Below, piece by piece: positions 11,112-21,989 of a stretch of 64,000 nucleotides of DNA (the first letter of the stretch is position 1; each line of letters opens with the position of its first letter). The translations under genes and the position numbers were made by a program. The stretch is from Liopterus haemorrhoidalis (lineage: Eukaryota; Arthropoda; Insecta; Coleoptera; Dytiscidae), in contig OZ020616.1 in the NCBI GenBank assembly GCA_963971575.1, positions 29,492,306-29,556,305 on the forward strand, given 5' to 3'. The notes beneath the pieces were generated by a model. It was not told the DNA's origin and ran no database searches. It saw only the letters and a list, made by a program, of their open reading frames with translations.

Positions 11112-11414
11112 AAAATTATCCTAATCTCTGTGCAAAAGCTTCCTCCATGTCCTTCTATTCTGTCCAGTCTTGAGCGATCCTGGGACAAACGTCTCCGGCT
11201 GTTTTAATGATGTCGTCTCTCCATCTTATCTTTTGTCGCCCTCGTGATCTCGTCAATATATTGGCAGTCATATAGTTGTTTTCTTCGTCCATCTGTGGTT
11301 AATTAGTCGTACCAAATGCCCTGCCCACCTCCATTTCAACCTTCTGCAGTAGTCTGTAATATCCCTGACTTCAGTTTTTTTTACGGATTTCTCTATTTGG
11401 TATTTTTAACTCGA
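11112..11414 (-). pseudogene. RTE-type retrotransposon, 3' coding end
   Basis: Read on the minus strand with one A-run shift, the frame gives EIRKKTEV, then DITDYC, then the hallmark KWRWAGHLVR, a KKTT stretch, and GRQKIRWRDDI, ending near EEAFAQ. This is the C-terminal region downstream of the reverse transcriptase in RTE/BovB-like elements. Several stops are present. The 5' side breaks at about 11414, where a different retroelement tail begins. The upstream part of the same element appears to be at 13662-13928 and 15011-15080. Confidence 0.85.
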
Positions 11415-11464
11415 GGCGCAAATATCCTTTGTTGTTGTGCGCCAAAAATTTTAACTAACTAACA
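11414..11464 (+). repeat. retroelement 3' end with TAAC tail
   Basis: The sequence matches three other loci (24562-24619, 40147-40219 and 49770-49843, all inverted relative to this one). The shared block contains GGCGCAAATA, a TTGTTG stretch and CCAAAAATTTTAAC, ending in TAACTAACTAAC. This looks like the 3' end of a truncated non-LTR element or SINE. It interrupts the RTE relic. Confidence 0.6.
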
Positions 11465-12248
11465 GTATTTTGTCCTAGTCGCAGTTTTACTCCTAGCTCT
11501 TGCGGCCCTGGAAATTTTTGCATTAAGTAAACATATTTTGTTTTCAGTAATTAGGGAATCACAGTTGATCAAAAAATCATTTTTCATAGTTATTTGAGAA
11601 TTTTATTATTATATTAAAAAAAAAAAATCAAATGGTAACTTTTGTGTACATCAGGTCAGAAAACAACAAAATTTCAGTTATTCGCCCAACATAGAAAAAC
11701 AATTGTTTTTACATTCAATTATAAAAAAAAAAATCATAGTTTTCTAATGGTAATATTTGATTAACAATTGATTGTCTTTTCATTGGTTATTTTGGTTTTT
11801 GTACATTCTGATAGTGAAACAATTATCGATGTCAACATATGTGACCACTTTTCTAAATATGATTTCGAGCCTGCTATACTCACATGTGTACATCAAGTTC
11901 CTTTATACAAATATTTCATGCAAATTGTAATAATTGAGATTAAATTGATACTACATCACTGTACGAAGTATTGTATTATAAATTTAAGCAAAAAAAAAAC
12001 TGTGAAAAGTAAACGTTTCATATCATAAACTTATCAAAAACTAATCATAAAAGTAAACTAACTTGCCCGTACTAGAACCTCGGTAAGACCTCAACATATA
12101 CGTGTTAACATAATATATGGAAAAATTGCAGTTTGTAGTTCATAGATGTCACTACTAGTCTTGTGACTAATCTGAGCTCATATGTGAACATTATGGTTCT
12201 GATTAATTTTATTATACTCTTAGTTTTTGGTGTATGAAAGGCATGTAC
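11465..12248. other. AT-rich filler inside the RTE relic
   Basis: No coding signal is trusted. The + frame at 11768-12028 starts with TTG and has no domain. The stretch belongs to the composite insert that separates the two RTE pieces. Confidence 0.4.
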
Positions 12249-13640
12249 CAGGGACGTAGCCAGAATTTCAGCTTGAGGGGGGGCAAAAATAACAAAATAT
12301 TCTAAATTGGTCGATACGACCTTAATTACATGGCTTGGGTAGAAAATAACAGCGTTCTAGGTCTTTTGTAGTATATTAAATAATAAAAGTCCGGTAAAGT
12401 CATAAATTTTCTTCACCTCCGGTGAAGAAAACTTATAACAACCTAAATTATATTTAGAGCCCTGCGCGGATACGTTTTTCTGTATCCGAATCCGATCCGC
12501 ATCCGATCCGCATCCGCAGCCTTTGTAAATATGAATATCCGCATCCGCAAAAATATCCGCACAGGATTTGCTGTCTGTTTGGAAATAAGTAGCCTTTTTC
12601 GCCTATTGGAATATCTCTGCTTTAAAACTACTAAAATTTTTATCACATTACATATTACTGAGTCCAGAAATATGTTTTCTATCTAACGTTGTACTGAAAT
12701 TATATAAATTCAAAAATAAAGATGGAACTTACAATTATGCGACTCTTAAACCAAGTTTATATAAAACGTAAAACGTTAAACAGTAATATCTCAAAAACTT
12801 AGTTTTTTAAGATATCTCACTATTGTTTTAGACCAGCGATATTTAGAAATAATTAAACAGATTAATTTATCAAATTTATGACCAATAAATAACAAGGAAA
12901 GTCCTATAAGATCAACAAATTTATAATGAGTTTTTAATAATAAAATTAAATTCTTAAATTCATCCTATTATTAAAAGATGAAAGTTATATGACGATTTCA
13001 AGATATTTTTATTTTTTTTAATTTGATATGAGCTTCATATGTTTTTAAATGTGGCAATTGCCATGATTAATTTTCATTTTTGTAAGTTGTCGTTAGCTAT
13101 TTTTTTATATATTGAAGTTGTTTTTTTCTGAACAAAATGATTTAGAGCTTCAATCAATCGATAAAAGTAACTAGAATTGAAAATCTAGTTCCGCCTAAAC
13201 CAAAAAAACAGACTTTACATAATTATTTTTTAATTAATAAATTGACAATAAATCCAAAAAAAATGTTGTATCTACGACTTTTATTAAAAAGTGAAAAGTG
13301 CCGTAATGTATAATTATTTTACTCTTGCCATAAGCCCAATACAAATGCCAACGATACATTTTCGGGGTTCTAAACGCGTCTTCCGTAGGAAGTGGCGTCC
13401 AACTGAAGATTCTATATTCACGCGGATATTGCGGATAAGCGGATATGATATAAAATCCGCATCCGATTCACATACGCACGATTTAAATGATAATTTATCC
13501 GCACCGCAGAAAAATAGCGGATATCCGCGGGTAATCCGCTCTAATACGCGGATTTGCAGGGCTCTAATTATATTTTATGTAGGATAAACTATCCTGGAGG
13601 AGGGCAAATGCCCCCTATGCCCCACCTGGCTACGTCTCTG
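12249..13640. mobile_element. outer hAT-like MITE (272 bp without its insert)
   Basis: The termini CAGGGACGTAGCCAG and CTGGCTACGTCTCTG are inverted repeats. They are flanked by a perfect 8-bp duplication, gcatgtac at 12241-12248 and 13641-13648. Its own body is only about 270 bp; the rest is the nested hAT. G-rich on the left and C-rich on the right, it resembles the short elements at 26872-27018 and 31912-32166. Confidence 0.95.
12455..13566. mobile_element. inner hAT element, 1112 bp
   Basis: The termini TAGAGCCCTGC and GCAGGGCTCTA are perfect inverted repeats with a perfect 8-bp duplication, attatatt at 12447-12454 and 13567-13574. Both ends carry dense GCGGAT/ATCCGC hexamers, likely transposase-binding subterminal repeats. 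No transposase frame is left. At 13075-13220 the interior includes a piece of the MITE family of 34630-34802. Confidence 0.95.
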
Positions 13641-13661
13641 GCATGTACACATATGTGATCG

Positions 13662-13928
13662 TCAGGGCTGAAAGGGCTAGTATGGATCTTTCCATTCTCC
13701 TCTGAGCAACTGCCAGTTTTCCTTCATTTTTTTGGGACAGACACCAAGTTTGACATCCATAAGTAATGGCGGGAATTATGCAAGAGTTAAACACCTTGCT
13801 TTTATTTGTTATGGGTATATTTGCCTTCATCACTTTTTTCAGTCCCCAGAATTTTTTCCATCCTGCAGTAATACGTTTCGCAATTTCCTTTCTTTGTCGG
13901 TTTGTGAACGATATAGATTGCCCCAGGT
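13662..13928 (-). pseudogene. RTE-type reverse transcriptase, thumb region
   Basis: Non-LTR reverse transcriptase copies element RNA at nicked target DNA. On the minus strand an open frame reads GQSISF, then an E-I-x-x-R-I stretch, then the hallmark KVFNSCIIPAITYGCQTW, then KLAVAQRRMERSIL. This is the conserved end of the RT domain in RTE-type elements. No YADD catalytic box is included, because the upstream part is missing or displaced. The piece stops at a hAT insertion at 13929 and resumes at 15011. The initial Met at 13968 lies in the hAT and is not a real start. Confidence 0.88.
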
Positions 13929-15010
13929 CAGGGGTCGGAAACCTTTCAGTGACAAAGAGCCAAATCAATATTCAAAACAAAAACAATAACATGGAAGAGC
14001 CGCTAAAAAATATGTGCTATATTTAAGAAAAAAACGTAAAAATTGTTTATTTGTTTAAAAAAAAAAAAATAGTATTACAATAAATTAATATTTACTTATA
14101 CATTTAGTTTGTGATATCTTTTGCACTTGTCAGTATATTACAATATAACAATTTTTTTAATGGGCTGATTGCTCCTGCATAGTGTTCGATAGGACTTCAA
14201 TATTTGGTGAATATTCAGTAATCTTTAACTTAAGTCAGCACTGTAGTTTCAGGTCAGTAAGATTACTTCTTAACTGACTCTTTATAATATATGAATGTGT
14301 GAAAAAACTTGCTCACAGTTATATGTGGATCCGAAAATTGTCAGTAGTCCAAAAGCAATTTTTTTTTTGAATGATTGAACGATTCTGTAAGACGATTTCA
14401 AGCTTCGAAAACAACTTTATCTATATTTTGAAGATTGTGAATTTCGGTCCGCTTATGCTGGGAAGATAAAATGAACTTTTCTCATTCTAAACTTCAGAAT
14501 TAAGTTTTAAGGATATATTACTCCATAAATATTTGGATATCAAATCCAATACGTTCAAATTGTACCTGATTAATTAATGGGAATGGTGATAAATGTAATT
14601 GCCACATATCTTCTTCAATTGGTTTGGTTAAAGAAGCTAGTGTACCTTTACATTTTCTAAACTCTTTAAATCTTTCTCGAAAAGCTTCTTGCATGTTAAC
14701 AATAGCTTGTGCAAAAAATATGCATTAATAACGTTGTTATTGTCCTTATGTTTTTGTAAATTAATAAAATGTAAAAATGTTTCTGCACGTATATCATTCA
14801 TCAGAAATTACTTCTTCTAAAAGGGAATATGCAGCAACTCGGGGAATTACCGGGCGTGAATTGCACCTTAAAACATCCTGAACAACACAAAACTTGTATA
14901 GTACAGGCAGAAAATTGAAAATTAAAAAATAAATTATATTAAAATAAAAACCAGCCAATTTTTGAAGGGCCACAATTTTTTTTAAAAGAGCCACAGGTTG
15001 TTGACTCCTG
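13929..15010 (-). mobile_element. hAT element splitting the RTE relic, 1082 bp
   Basis: The ends CAGGGGTCGGAAACC and CAGGAGTCAACAACC (inverted) are hAT-type. The flanks ccccaggt (13921-13928) and ccctaggt (15011-15018) match at 7 of 8. Joining the flanks restores the RTE frame to within one base, giving the expected YLGQ motif. It carries transposase remains on the minus strand. Confidence 0.93.
14518..14694 (-). pseudogene. hAT transposase fragment
   Basis: An uninterrupted 58-codon minus-strand frame from an ATG at 14694 to a TAA includes ERFKEFRKCKGTLASLTKP, then a D-M-W-Q-L-H-L-S-P-F-P run. This matches the region of ZBED5/Charlie-like hAT transposases, where a glutamate- and phenylalanine-rich helix precedes an L-S-x-F-P motif. 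It lacks the N-terminal BED finger and the catalytic triad. A second open piece at 14794-14994 probably belongs to the same transposase in another frame. The element is non-autonomous now. Confidence 0.75.
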
Positions 15011-15080
15011 CCCTAGGTACCATAAACTGTTTCGCTTTCATAATTAATTTTATTATTAACTATTTTAATGTTTACTAGAG
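15011..15080 (-). pseudogene. RTE piece upstream of the hAT insertion
   Basis: On the minus strand the frame reads VNNKINYESETVY directly before the junction. This fits the segment preceding YLGQ in RTE-type elements. A further hAT left end begins at 15081 and cuts it off. Confidence 0.7.
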
Positions 15081-15520
15081 CAGTGTTTCTCAACCGGTGG
15101 TCCGCGGACTACTGGCGGTCCTTAGCAAAAAAATTTGGTCCACAGAAGTCTTATAAATTATTATTTTTTAGATTTTTTGTTCATTTTTTGTCCACTTTCT
15201 ATGATTTTTGTTCATTTTCAGTGATTTTTTATAACTGAGATATAATATAAATGTAGAGTGCATATACAATAAATTTGTTTAATAGTAGAACAATCGCCTA
15301 GTTCCGCCTAAACCTATATCACAATAGATAGCGCTTATATTTTGTGTACTAATTTTAATAAAAATTAAATTTTTAAGATTCCAGCGCCTCTAGCGGTAGT
15401 TTCTGAATTTCAATCGACATCGGTAGTAGACATCGATGTTTTATCGGTACTATCGCCAGCTGACCATCGATGGTAAAAACATCGATGTTTTCGATACATC
15501 GATGTTTTTTTCCCATCCCT
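15081..15520. mobile_element. two partial hAT-like ends
   Basis: A hAT left terminus starts at 15081 (CAGTGTTTCTCAACCGGTGG). Its right partner is not seen. At 15470-15521 there is a right terminus of the TAGGGATGGG family (ends TTCCCATCCCTA), with ATCGATG subterminal repeats like the complete copy at 38974-40016. At 15295-15315 there is a scrap of the 'ttccgcctaaac' MITE family. The minus frame at 15373-15717 crosses these and is not a gene. Confidence 0.65.
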
Positions 15521-16789
15521 AATTTAGACAACATATTTTCCACTATGGTTATTATCAGAAACCACCAAGCATTTTTGAAATAATTTTTAAATATGTGGTT
15601 AGCAGGAGTAACCAGTTGTCCTGAAAGGGTTAACACGGTAAGCAGCCAATGCGTCGTATCGTCCCGATGAAGATCCTTGAAGAAGACGCACCCAGTCTTC
15701 TTCAAGGATCGCTGCAATGAGCGTTGGAAGCGCCGCGAATACGTGTTAAATTATCCATTTTTTGACCTATTGATTGATATATAATAAAATGCTTCAAATG
15801 ACAAATAAAAATGCTTCATGGGGGGTTTTAACTCCCTATCCCCTACCTTACTACGCTACTGGCGCATTGGTATTTATTCTGAAATACTTAAAGAAAGACA
15901 AAGAAAAGGTAATTAACACTGGCTATTTCTTCCGATGGGGAAAGAAAAATCAACTTCAACAGAGAGTTAATACCTTTACGAAATATTTATTGAATTAAAT
16001 TTAATTTAATTGTTATTTGAGAAAATATAATTTATTTTTACAATTCTACATTTAATAATTGAATTATACATTAATTTGAAACATTTATATATAATAATGT
16101 ATAAGTATTCTATAATTATTTATCCATGGTGTGGAACCTAACTCAATTACCCCCAATATAATAGGAGTCATTTTAGGCCGATTCGGTATACGCCGGTTCA
16201 TCGAAGAACGGAAATACTGTGGAAACCGAGACTATCTGAGTTTCATATTTTGCTAAAAAAATTTCTTGTATTAAAAATAAAAGTACAACCGTTTTTTTAG
16301 ATCATTACTTAAATTTGAAAGGCAAAGTCCTTTTTGATTTTTGTACGTTTTGGCCCGATCAAAATGTAGGTCCCGGTCCATCCCTGACCCTATAAAACAA
16401 TTTTGCCTTCTAAGCCCCCTCCCAAGAAAAAAATCCTCGGTGCGCGCCTGACAACAGTATATTCATAAAACGGTAAAATGCATTATTTCCTTGGGAAGAA
16501 AATACATAGTTCATTTTCGTGAACAATGTAAAAGAAATAGTAAATTTTCATGATAGAAAAGTTTTAGAAAGACTAATATCGTTGGCCTTATTTTAAAAAT
16601 TATTGTTTGTATAGGTATCAATCAAATCGATGAACTACTTTTTTGTAAATAAGAAGACATTAATTTAGCTTTATGAAAACTGTTCTAAGTAATAATAGAG
16701 GATCAGAAAACTGACCTAAATGAGGAAATGTATAGTTTGAAGTTTATCAGTAAAGACACGTAGGTATATAGTTTTAGTTGATAGAGGGG
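15521..16789. other. AT-rich DNA with solo hAT ends
   Basis: A hAT right end lies at about 15815-15864 (TACTACGCTACTG, then gcgcattg). Another of the GCGCGCCTG type ends at about 16450. Partners were not found. No gene is visible before the GC content rises at about 16790. Confidence 0.45.
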
Positions 16790-17201
16790 TCAGAGCGACG
16801 GCGAAGGCGACGGCGACGGCGACGGTTAGTGATGGTGAGCGATGAACGGTATGATGTTTGTACGTGCCGAGGAAGGTATTCCATGTATATCGATGTACGG
16901 CGGTGTGTGTTTACCTGGCGCCTTGTGGCGGTGGCGCCGCGATGCGGCTGTGACAGGTGTGGCAGGGCGCATGTGCCGGCGCACGCGGTCCTCCAGTTGG
17001 CGGGTCGTAGGACACCTGGCACCGCGCGGGTAGTCTGAGGCACAGAGCTGACTGTGACACAACCCTTGAACCACCGCTGCCGCCGCCACCGTCTCTGCTC
17101 TACATACACACACCCACCTGAGCTAGCCACCCCGCAACACCTGGTCCCCACCCGGTAACGCGGCCGCCCGCCGCCGACCGCCGTGCCGTGCTCACTTCAC
17201 T

Positions 17202-17206
17202 TCAGT
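17202..17206 (+). promoter_or_regulatory. possible initiator (TCAGT)
   Basis: TCAGT inside ACTTCAGTCGAG matches the arthropod initiator. No TATA box lies 25-35 bases upstream, which would be usual for a GC-rich promoter. A start here would leave a 5' leader of at least 730 bases if unspliced. Confidence 0.35.
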
Positions 17207-17840
17207 CGAGCCTCGAGCTTCAGCGAGTTCACATTCTCAGCAAGCGCGCTCTCTGTACGTGTCACACTGTACGGTGCATTCATTATCAAGAAGTGTTTTA
17301 CATTACATCAACGTGTCAAGTGTAGCTGCCGCCAAGCCGCCCGTGTTTGCTGCTAGATCTTGTTTCGCTGTTCGCTGTTGTGTTCTGCACGTTCCGCACC
17401 GGCACACACCTGTCTCCCCCATCATTTCTCCCACCCCAGCGTCGCCGCCGCCGCCGCCAACCCCTACCTCTCTCTGCTCGTACGCATATCCCACCACCCC
17501 GGTGAGCACTGTACCACTCAGATCAACCACTATTACTGTAGCTCGCGCCCGCGATACTGCTGTTGCCGTGTTCCGTTGCTGCTGTTGTGCTGCTGATTGT
17601 GTGTGTTGCTGCGTTGCGTGTGTTGTGTGCACAGCGCGTGGTGAAACTGCGTTCCGCGCGTGCCGCTTTACTCAGTCCGACAGCGACTGAGCTTCGTGTA
17701 ACATCACGTGAACACCGGAACACAACATACCTAGTCTGGCACCCATAGTACCCGTACCAGTACTGCACACTACGTGAACCACATACAGACTGACGTATAT
17801 CTAATTGTTGTCCGTGTTGCTCTGTTGTTGTTTGTTGTGT

Positions 17841-17984
17841 ATGTGTCCTCTTGCCTCTACAAGTTGCATTGTTTCTCTTGGCGTGAACTCTAAAGCGGAC
17901 GTTCTCATAGCTTTCGAGGCGTACTTTATTGTGGAATCGTGGAGGCCTTCTTCGGCACGACGAAAAGAGGCCGGCATCCGTTAG
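17841..17984 (+). other. upstream ORF, 47 codons
   Basis: An ATG at 17841 opens a 47-codon frame that ends with TAG at 17982-17984, overlapping the larger coding-like frame in a different phase. If the leader is unspliced, this would precede and dampen translation of the main frame. It resembles no known protein. Confidence 0.35.
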
Positions 17985-18184
17985 GAGGCAACGTGTCGCC
18001 GCCGCCAGCCGCCGTTCCGCCGCCGTCACTGAAACGGGCGCGTCGGGACTCCGAATCGTCGCCCTCCCAAAGTCCAGTCACTTGCACCGCCGCAACCACG
18101 GCAAACGATCAGATGGAGGCACCTCTAGCCGTCACACTCAGCCAAAGCATGGATTCCGTCAACACAGCTACTGGAGAAGAAGAG
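17894..18184 (+). CDS. first coding exon of an unidentified nuclear-type protein
   Basis: I do not recognise the gene. The frame opens after a TAA at 17891 and runs to a strong splice donor (GAG|GTTAGT) at 18184/18185, leaving a phase-0 intron. The composition is protein-like: a proline/alanine stretch at 17996-18027, then a basic cluster SLKRARRDSESSPSQSP (about 18028-18080) resembling a nuclear localisation signal with SP sites, then a serine/threonine-rich end finishing in GEEE. The only in-frame ATG is at 18113, giving a 24-codon start. The codon at 17939, often taken as the start, is GTG, although with A at -3 and G at +4. A start in an upstream exon, using the AG at 17909-17910 as acceptor, is also possible. 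The two other frames are less protein-like. A transcription or chromatin factor would fit, but that is inference. Confidence 0.55.
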
Positions 18185-18330
18185 GTTAGTTCTTGTTCTG
18201 TGTGTTTTGTTATGTTATTGTCAGTGTCCTGTGCTTTGTGTTACGACCTTCCCGCGGCCGCCCACCGGTCAGTGAGCTTAGCAAGGCCGGCAACCTGCCC
18301 GACGGTCACCGGCGCTACCCGCTAGCTTTC

Positions 18331-19395
18331 CGGCCAAATTTGACAATTCATCCGTGTTTCGATCTTACTGAAGTTTGCGGTTTGTGTAGCTTATTTACGG
18401 TTGCCTTTTCATCTTACCCTGATAATGTGGATAAATGCAGACGTTTCAGTGTTTCTAACGATAAGAGTGATTCAGTTTTGGATACTACGTTTAATCACCT
18501 GTGATCGTAAAAAATGTTAAATATACTACGAAGTAAGAATAATATCTAAAAGAAGGAAATCTATATTGTGATACGGCTCGCTAGGCAAAAAAGCCGATAA
18601 CCGTAAAACTTATTACGTATATGAATTATTATACTTTTACGTACAAAAGTATTATTATGTATATTGATAAGTTACTGGCTTGCTATTCGACCACAGTATT
18701 AAACTGGCATAGTTTCTAACTTTTTATCAGAATGATTTTTTAATGCGCAAAAGTTAAAAAACTTGGCTACAACACTACACATTTACAATAAAGTAGAAGA
18801 TACTGTGTCCTGCTATACTATTTTGATTTATTTGGTATAATATGGTATTATTATGTTTAGACTGAAAAAAATAAATTTTATTAGAAAATTTGAATTTGAA
18901 ACTGATGTTTCTCGAATATGTGATATTTTTGTTATATTATTTATCGCGGTATAAAATATTCTTTATGGTTGAAAAAGACATTTGCGCAAACATTAATTTG
19001 TTATTTTTTCGTCATTTTTATGTCGCATACGAATTTGGCTGTCAGTTCTGCAGCACTGTTAAATTGTGCGTTGCGTAGCGTTACGTCACGACGGTAACTC
19101 ATTCAGAATAATCCATTCTAATTTCCTTTTACTTGGCACGAGGCCAGATGTAACGCGGTGTAGGTGCGGTGCTGTTCTCTGGAGCACCGGCACCGGCCCT
19201 TTCCCACCGGACTGTACTTCCTATCGGGCGCCGCGTGCGTGCCGCGTAGACAGCACGTCTCACGCGAACGCCTCATTGCATTTAACCACCTATATGGTAC
19301 CTCCACTCACCAGTGACCCTTCAAATGTTTATTAAGATTTTCAAACATTCATGCATACTAAATAAACACGTACGGGTGAATTATAAGCTGCCCAT
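18331..19395 (+). other. probable first intron
   Basis: Composition falls back to AT-rich after the donor at 18185. A second, smaller CpG-rich patch at 19060-19300 could be an alternative promoter or exon. Its frames (19066 +, 19118 -) show no domain. Confidence 0.35.
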
Positions 19396-19758
19396 TAGAA
19401 GTTTGCACGGGCTCGGGCTTGTCCCGTGGGCTCAGGCCCAACCCGGCCCTCGGGCCGACTGACATGTATTATATTCAGGCTCGGGCCGGATAAGAAGAAT
19501 AATACCTTTAAATAATATATTTTTAAACCTTCGTTGAAAAATATATATATTTTTTTAATTTCTAGTTTTATAATTATTATAGTATCATAATATTTTTTTA
19601 ACGTGGTTTATTCGGGTCGAATTTAATATTTTGTCAGGTTCGGGCCGGGTTGATGCAATAATTGTATTAATATTTTCGGGCTAGGGCCGGGCCGGACTGG
19701 AAACTTAACGGGCCGGGCCGGGTAAAGGTGGTCCAAAATATGCCCGTGCAGACCTCTA
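19396..19758. mobile_element. hAT-like MITE, 363 bp
   Basis: The ends TAGAAGTTTGCACGGGC and GCCCGTGCAGACCTCTA are inverted repeats. The flanks ctgcccat (19388-19395) and ctgcccaa (19759-19766) match at 7 of 8. GGGCCG motifs cluster at both ends, with an AT-rich centre. Confidence 0.9.
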
Positions 19759-19766
19759 CTGCCCAA

Positions 19767-20420
19767 TAAAAAACTCTTTATTTTGAAAACTAGATACTCT
19801 ATACAAAATATGTTAAATTCGACAAAGATTAAATTGTGTGAATTTGTCTAAAATGAATTGGTTAAATCGAAAGTGATGTAGGTCGTGATTATAACGTTTT
19901 AAAAGGATACAATTTTTCACGTTCAGATTTCATTTGTGGTTGTCAACAGTGTGATGTAAAACAAAGTTATATAATGTGTAGACTAAAAAATTATATATTG
20001 AAAATTTGAACAGAAATATAACCTATTAGTTGGGAGAATGGAATAGTTTTAAGTTTCCAGTAAACAGCCCTCGAAAATTGCAGGCATTAGTAACTTGCAA
20101 TTTATTATGACAACTCGATAGCGAAATAGTAAAATGGACATTGAATATAGTATGTATAATAAAAAAGACCTTCTATAATAATAAATAAATAAGGAATATT
20201 AAAAAATATCGCCTTTTGATAATACTCAGTTATTCGCTAATGGTTATTTTTCCACTCGCAAATGTCTTTTTTCCACACGTAAAATACGAGCGTGCAAGTG
20301 GGTTTTTCGAGGGTATTTGTATAAAAAAAATTCATACAAATTACCATTAATTCACAAAAATGTCACAGGAATGCGAGTTTAAATCCCGGACACCACTTCG
20401 GAATTTTCTCTGTATACTCA
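19767..20420. other. AT-rich intron-like DNA
   Basis: No gene is visible. A B-box-like scrap (GAGTTTAAATCCCGG) at about 20379 may be a SINE remnant. Confidence 0.3.
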
Positions 20421-20439
20421 GCTCACCGGTCCACTCAAC

Positions 20440-21450
20440 CTTAATACTTAAAATGAGTATCTTTTTATGCATGGGACCTGTCGAAACGTTTTGCTGACTA
20501 CATGGTTTTCATCAGTGTTGTAAGAGATACATTTAATAAAATATCTAGATACAGATACAGATACTTAAGAAAAAATATATCTAGATACAGATACATGCCA
20601 AAAAAATTGTACCTAGATACAGCTATATACTTTTGACAAAACCCTGAAAAATGAAAATACCTACCATATAAAAACATTTTTAAAAAATTAATTTTTACTG
20701 AAATACATGTAATAGCTAACAATTAATAATGCATTATAATTAAACAAACAGTGCATTTTAATCAGTATTATACAGGCTGTTCAAAATGACCGTGACGTCA
20801 CAAAAAGCCCATTAAATTCAAGGTAAAACACTATTCTACTACTAGAGCCAGGCCTCAAGTGATGAGATGCCTCAAAAAAATTATCAAAGTGTACTTTAAA
20901 TCACTGGATACTTTTGAAAGGCCTTAATTTGTCTTGCCCAAGGTCTCACAAAACTATGGTCCACTCCCAAACCACTAGTGTGGATATACTTTTTCATATG
21001 TTTTTAGTAAATTGTTCATCAAAATAGCTACAATATTTATTAAAAAACTTAGTTTTCATTAATAATGATCCATTTTCCTTAAGTGTTGCATATAATACCT
21101 ACTATTTTTACGGCCGTTCAAAAGCTACGAAAAACGAGTGAGAATGTCACCACTACTAACAAAAATAAATGATTTATAAAGACAATTTATAATTAAACTA
21201 TTTTATCAGCTCGGTATCACGGTATATAACTAAAGTAATGAGCAAAGTGTCTGAAATACAGATATAATATACTTAAATTTAAATTTCTAGAAACATATTT
21301 CAAAAAGTATCTAATTTGTATCTAGATACTTGAAAATGTATCTAGTTACTGTATCTAGATACTTGTAACTAGATACATTACAACACTGGTTTTCATATTG
21401 TGCTTGAGATTTAGAAACGTACAACTCTGTCCTTATGCTTTACCTAGGCA
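20440..21450. repeat. dispersed repeat, interrupted by a hAT
   Basis: Outside the hAT at 20513-21388, the flanks (20440-20512 and 21389-21440) align with 33840-33960. Shared motifs are 'acttaaaatgagtatct', a GGACC/GGACA box, 'gttttcat' and 'tagaaacg'. The 33840 copy carries gttttcat once and no insert. Confidence 0.7.
20513..21388. mobile_element. hAT element, 876 bp
   Basis: The ends CAGTGTTGTAA and TTACAACACTG are inverted repeats flanked by a perfect 8-bp duplication, gttttcat at 20505-20512 and 21389-21396. Both subterminal regions carry many ATCTAGATAC repeats. No transposase frame is seen. Minus-strand frame 20498-20722 is simply the repeat translated. Confidence 0.95.
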
Positions 21451-21987
21451 TTGGGAAACTATTATTAACTAACTATCCCACAGTAGTTTTATCGATCCTT
21501 AGTACGGTAGTAATCAGTAGATCACATACTTCACTGTATGGGCAAGGGATTCTTCCCTTCGAGAAATTGTCACAGTGACCTACTCCAATTTGGGAGCAGT
21601 TTATATAGATTATTGTTTCCATAATGCATTTTCTTTATGGTCTCTATATGATATATCGAATAACCTTTTAACAAGTAATCGCCGCTTTGGTAAAAACAAT
21701 TACAAACGGAACAAATTGAATAATAGTAATAATCAAATAGGCCGAGAACATAAAATTAAATTAAATTAAAATATATAAGTATTTGCTGATCCTTGTAAAA
21801 TCACGTTTTTTTTTGTTCAACATCATATTGATGTATCTTTCGATATATGTATATAATCCCAGTTTTTGTCTTAAAATTGTATATTATCACTAATTTATTT
21901 AATTTTGAACGAAACACTGAATCTTTCCTAAATATACGTTTATTAAAAACTAGATGTAGATACATTTCGGTTACAATGCAGTACTCG
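21450..21987. other. AT-rich DNA
   Basis: No gene is visible. The + frame 21575-21769 is low-complexity and asparagine-rich. Confidence 0.3.
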
Positions 21988-21989
21988 TA

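Larger units (their letters stand above)
16790..18330 (+). promoter_or_regulatory. CpG-rich island and promoter region
   Basis: Base composition changes abruptly from AT-rich to GC- and CpG-rich, with GGCGAC repeats at 16796-16825, then many CGCC and GCCG runs. This is the only such large block in the window. It ends just past a coding-like exon and its splice donor, as expected for the 5' end of a constitutive or developmental gene on the + strand. Frames on both strands here (for example 16774-17151 and 17303-17632) start at non-ATG codons or are shadows. The 16778 frame is a simple repeat translated as arginine. Confidence 0.65.

Noticed and set aside
15373..15717. 114-codon minus-strand frame
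   Set aside because: It crosses the terminus of a TAGGGATGGG-family element and shows no domain.
16774..17151. Arginine- and threonine-rich frames on both strands of the CpG island
   Set aside because: They overlap each other, arise from GC-rich simple sequence and lack domains. The most likely role of this stretch is promoter and leader.
17259..17690. 143-codon + frame in the leader
   Set aside because: Its first codon is GTG, its composition is low-complexity cysteine, proline and alanine, and it ends without a splice donor. It is probably untranslated leader.
17929..18189. 86-codon frame overlapping the host exon
   Set aside because: It starts with TTG and is out of phase with the better frame, which ends at the donor.
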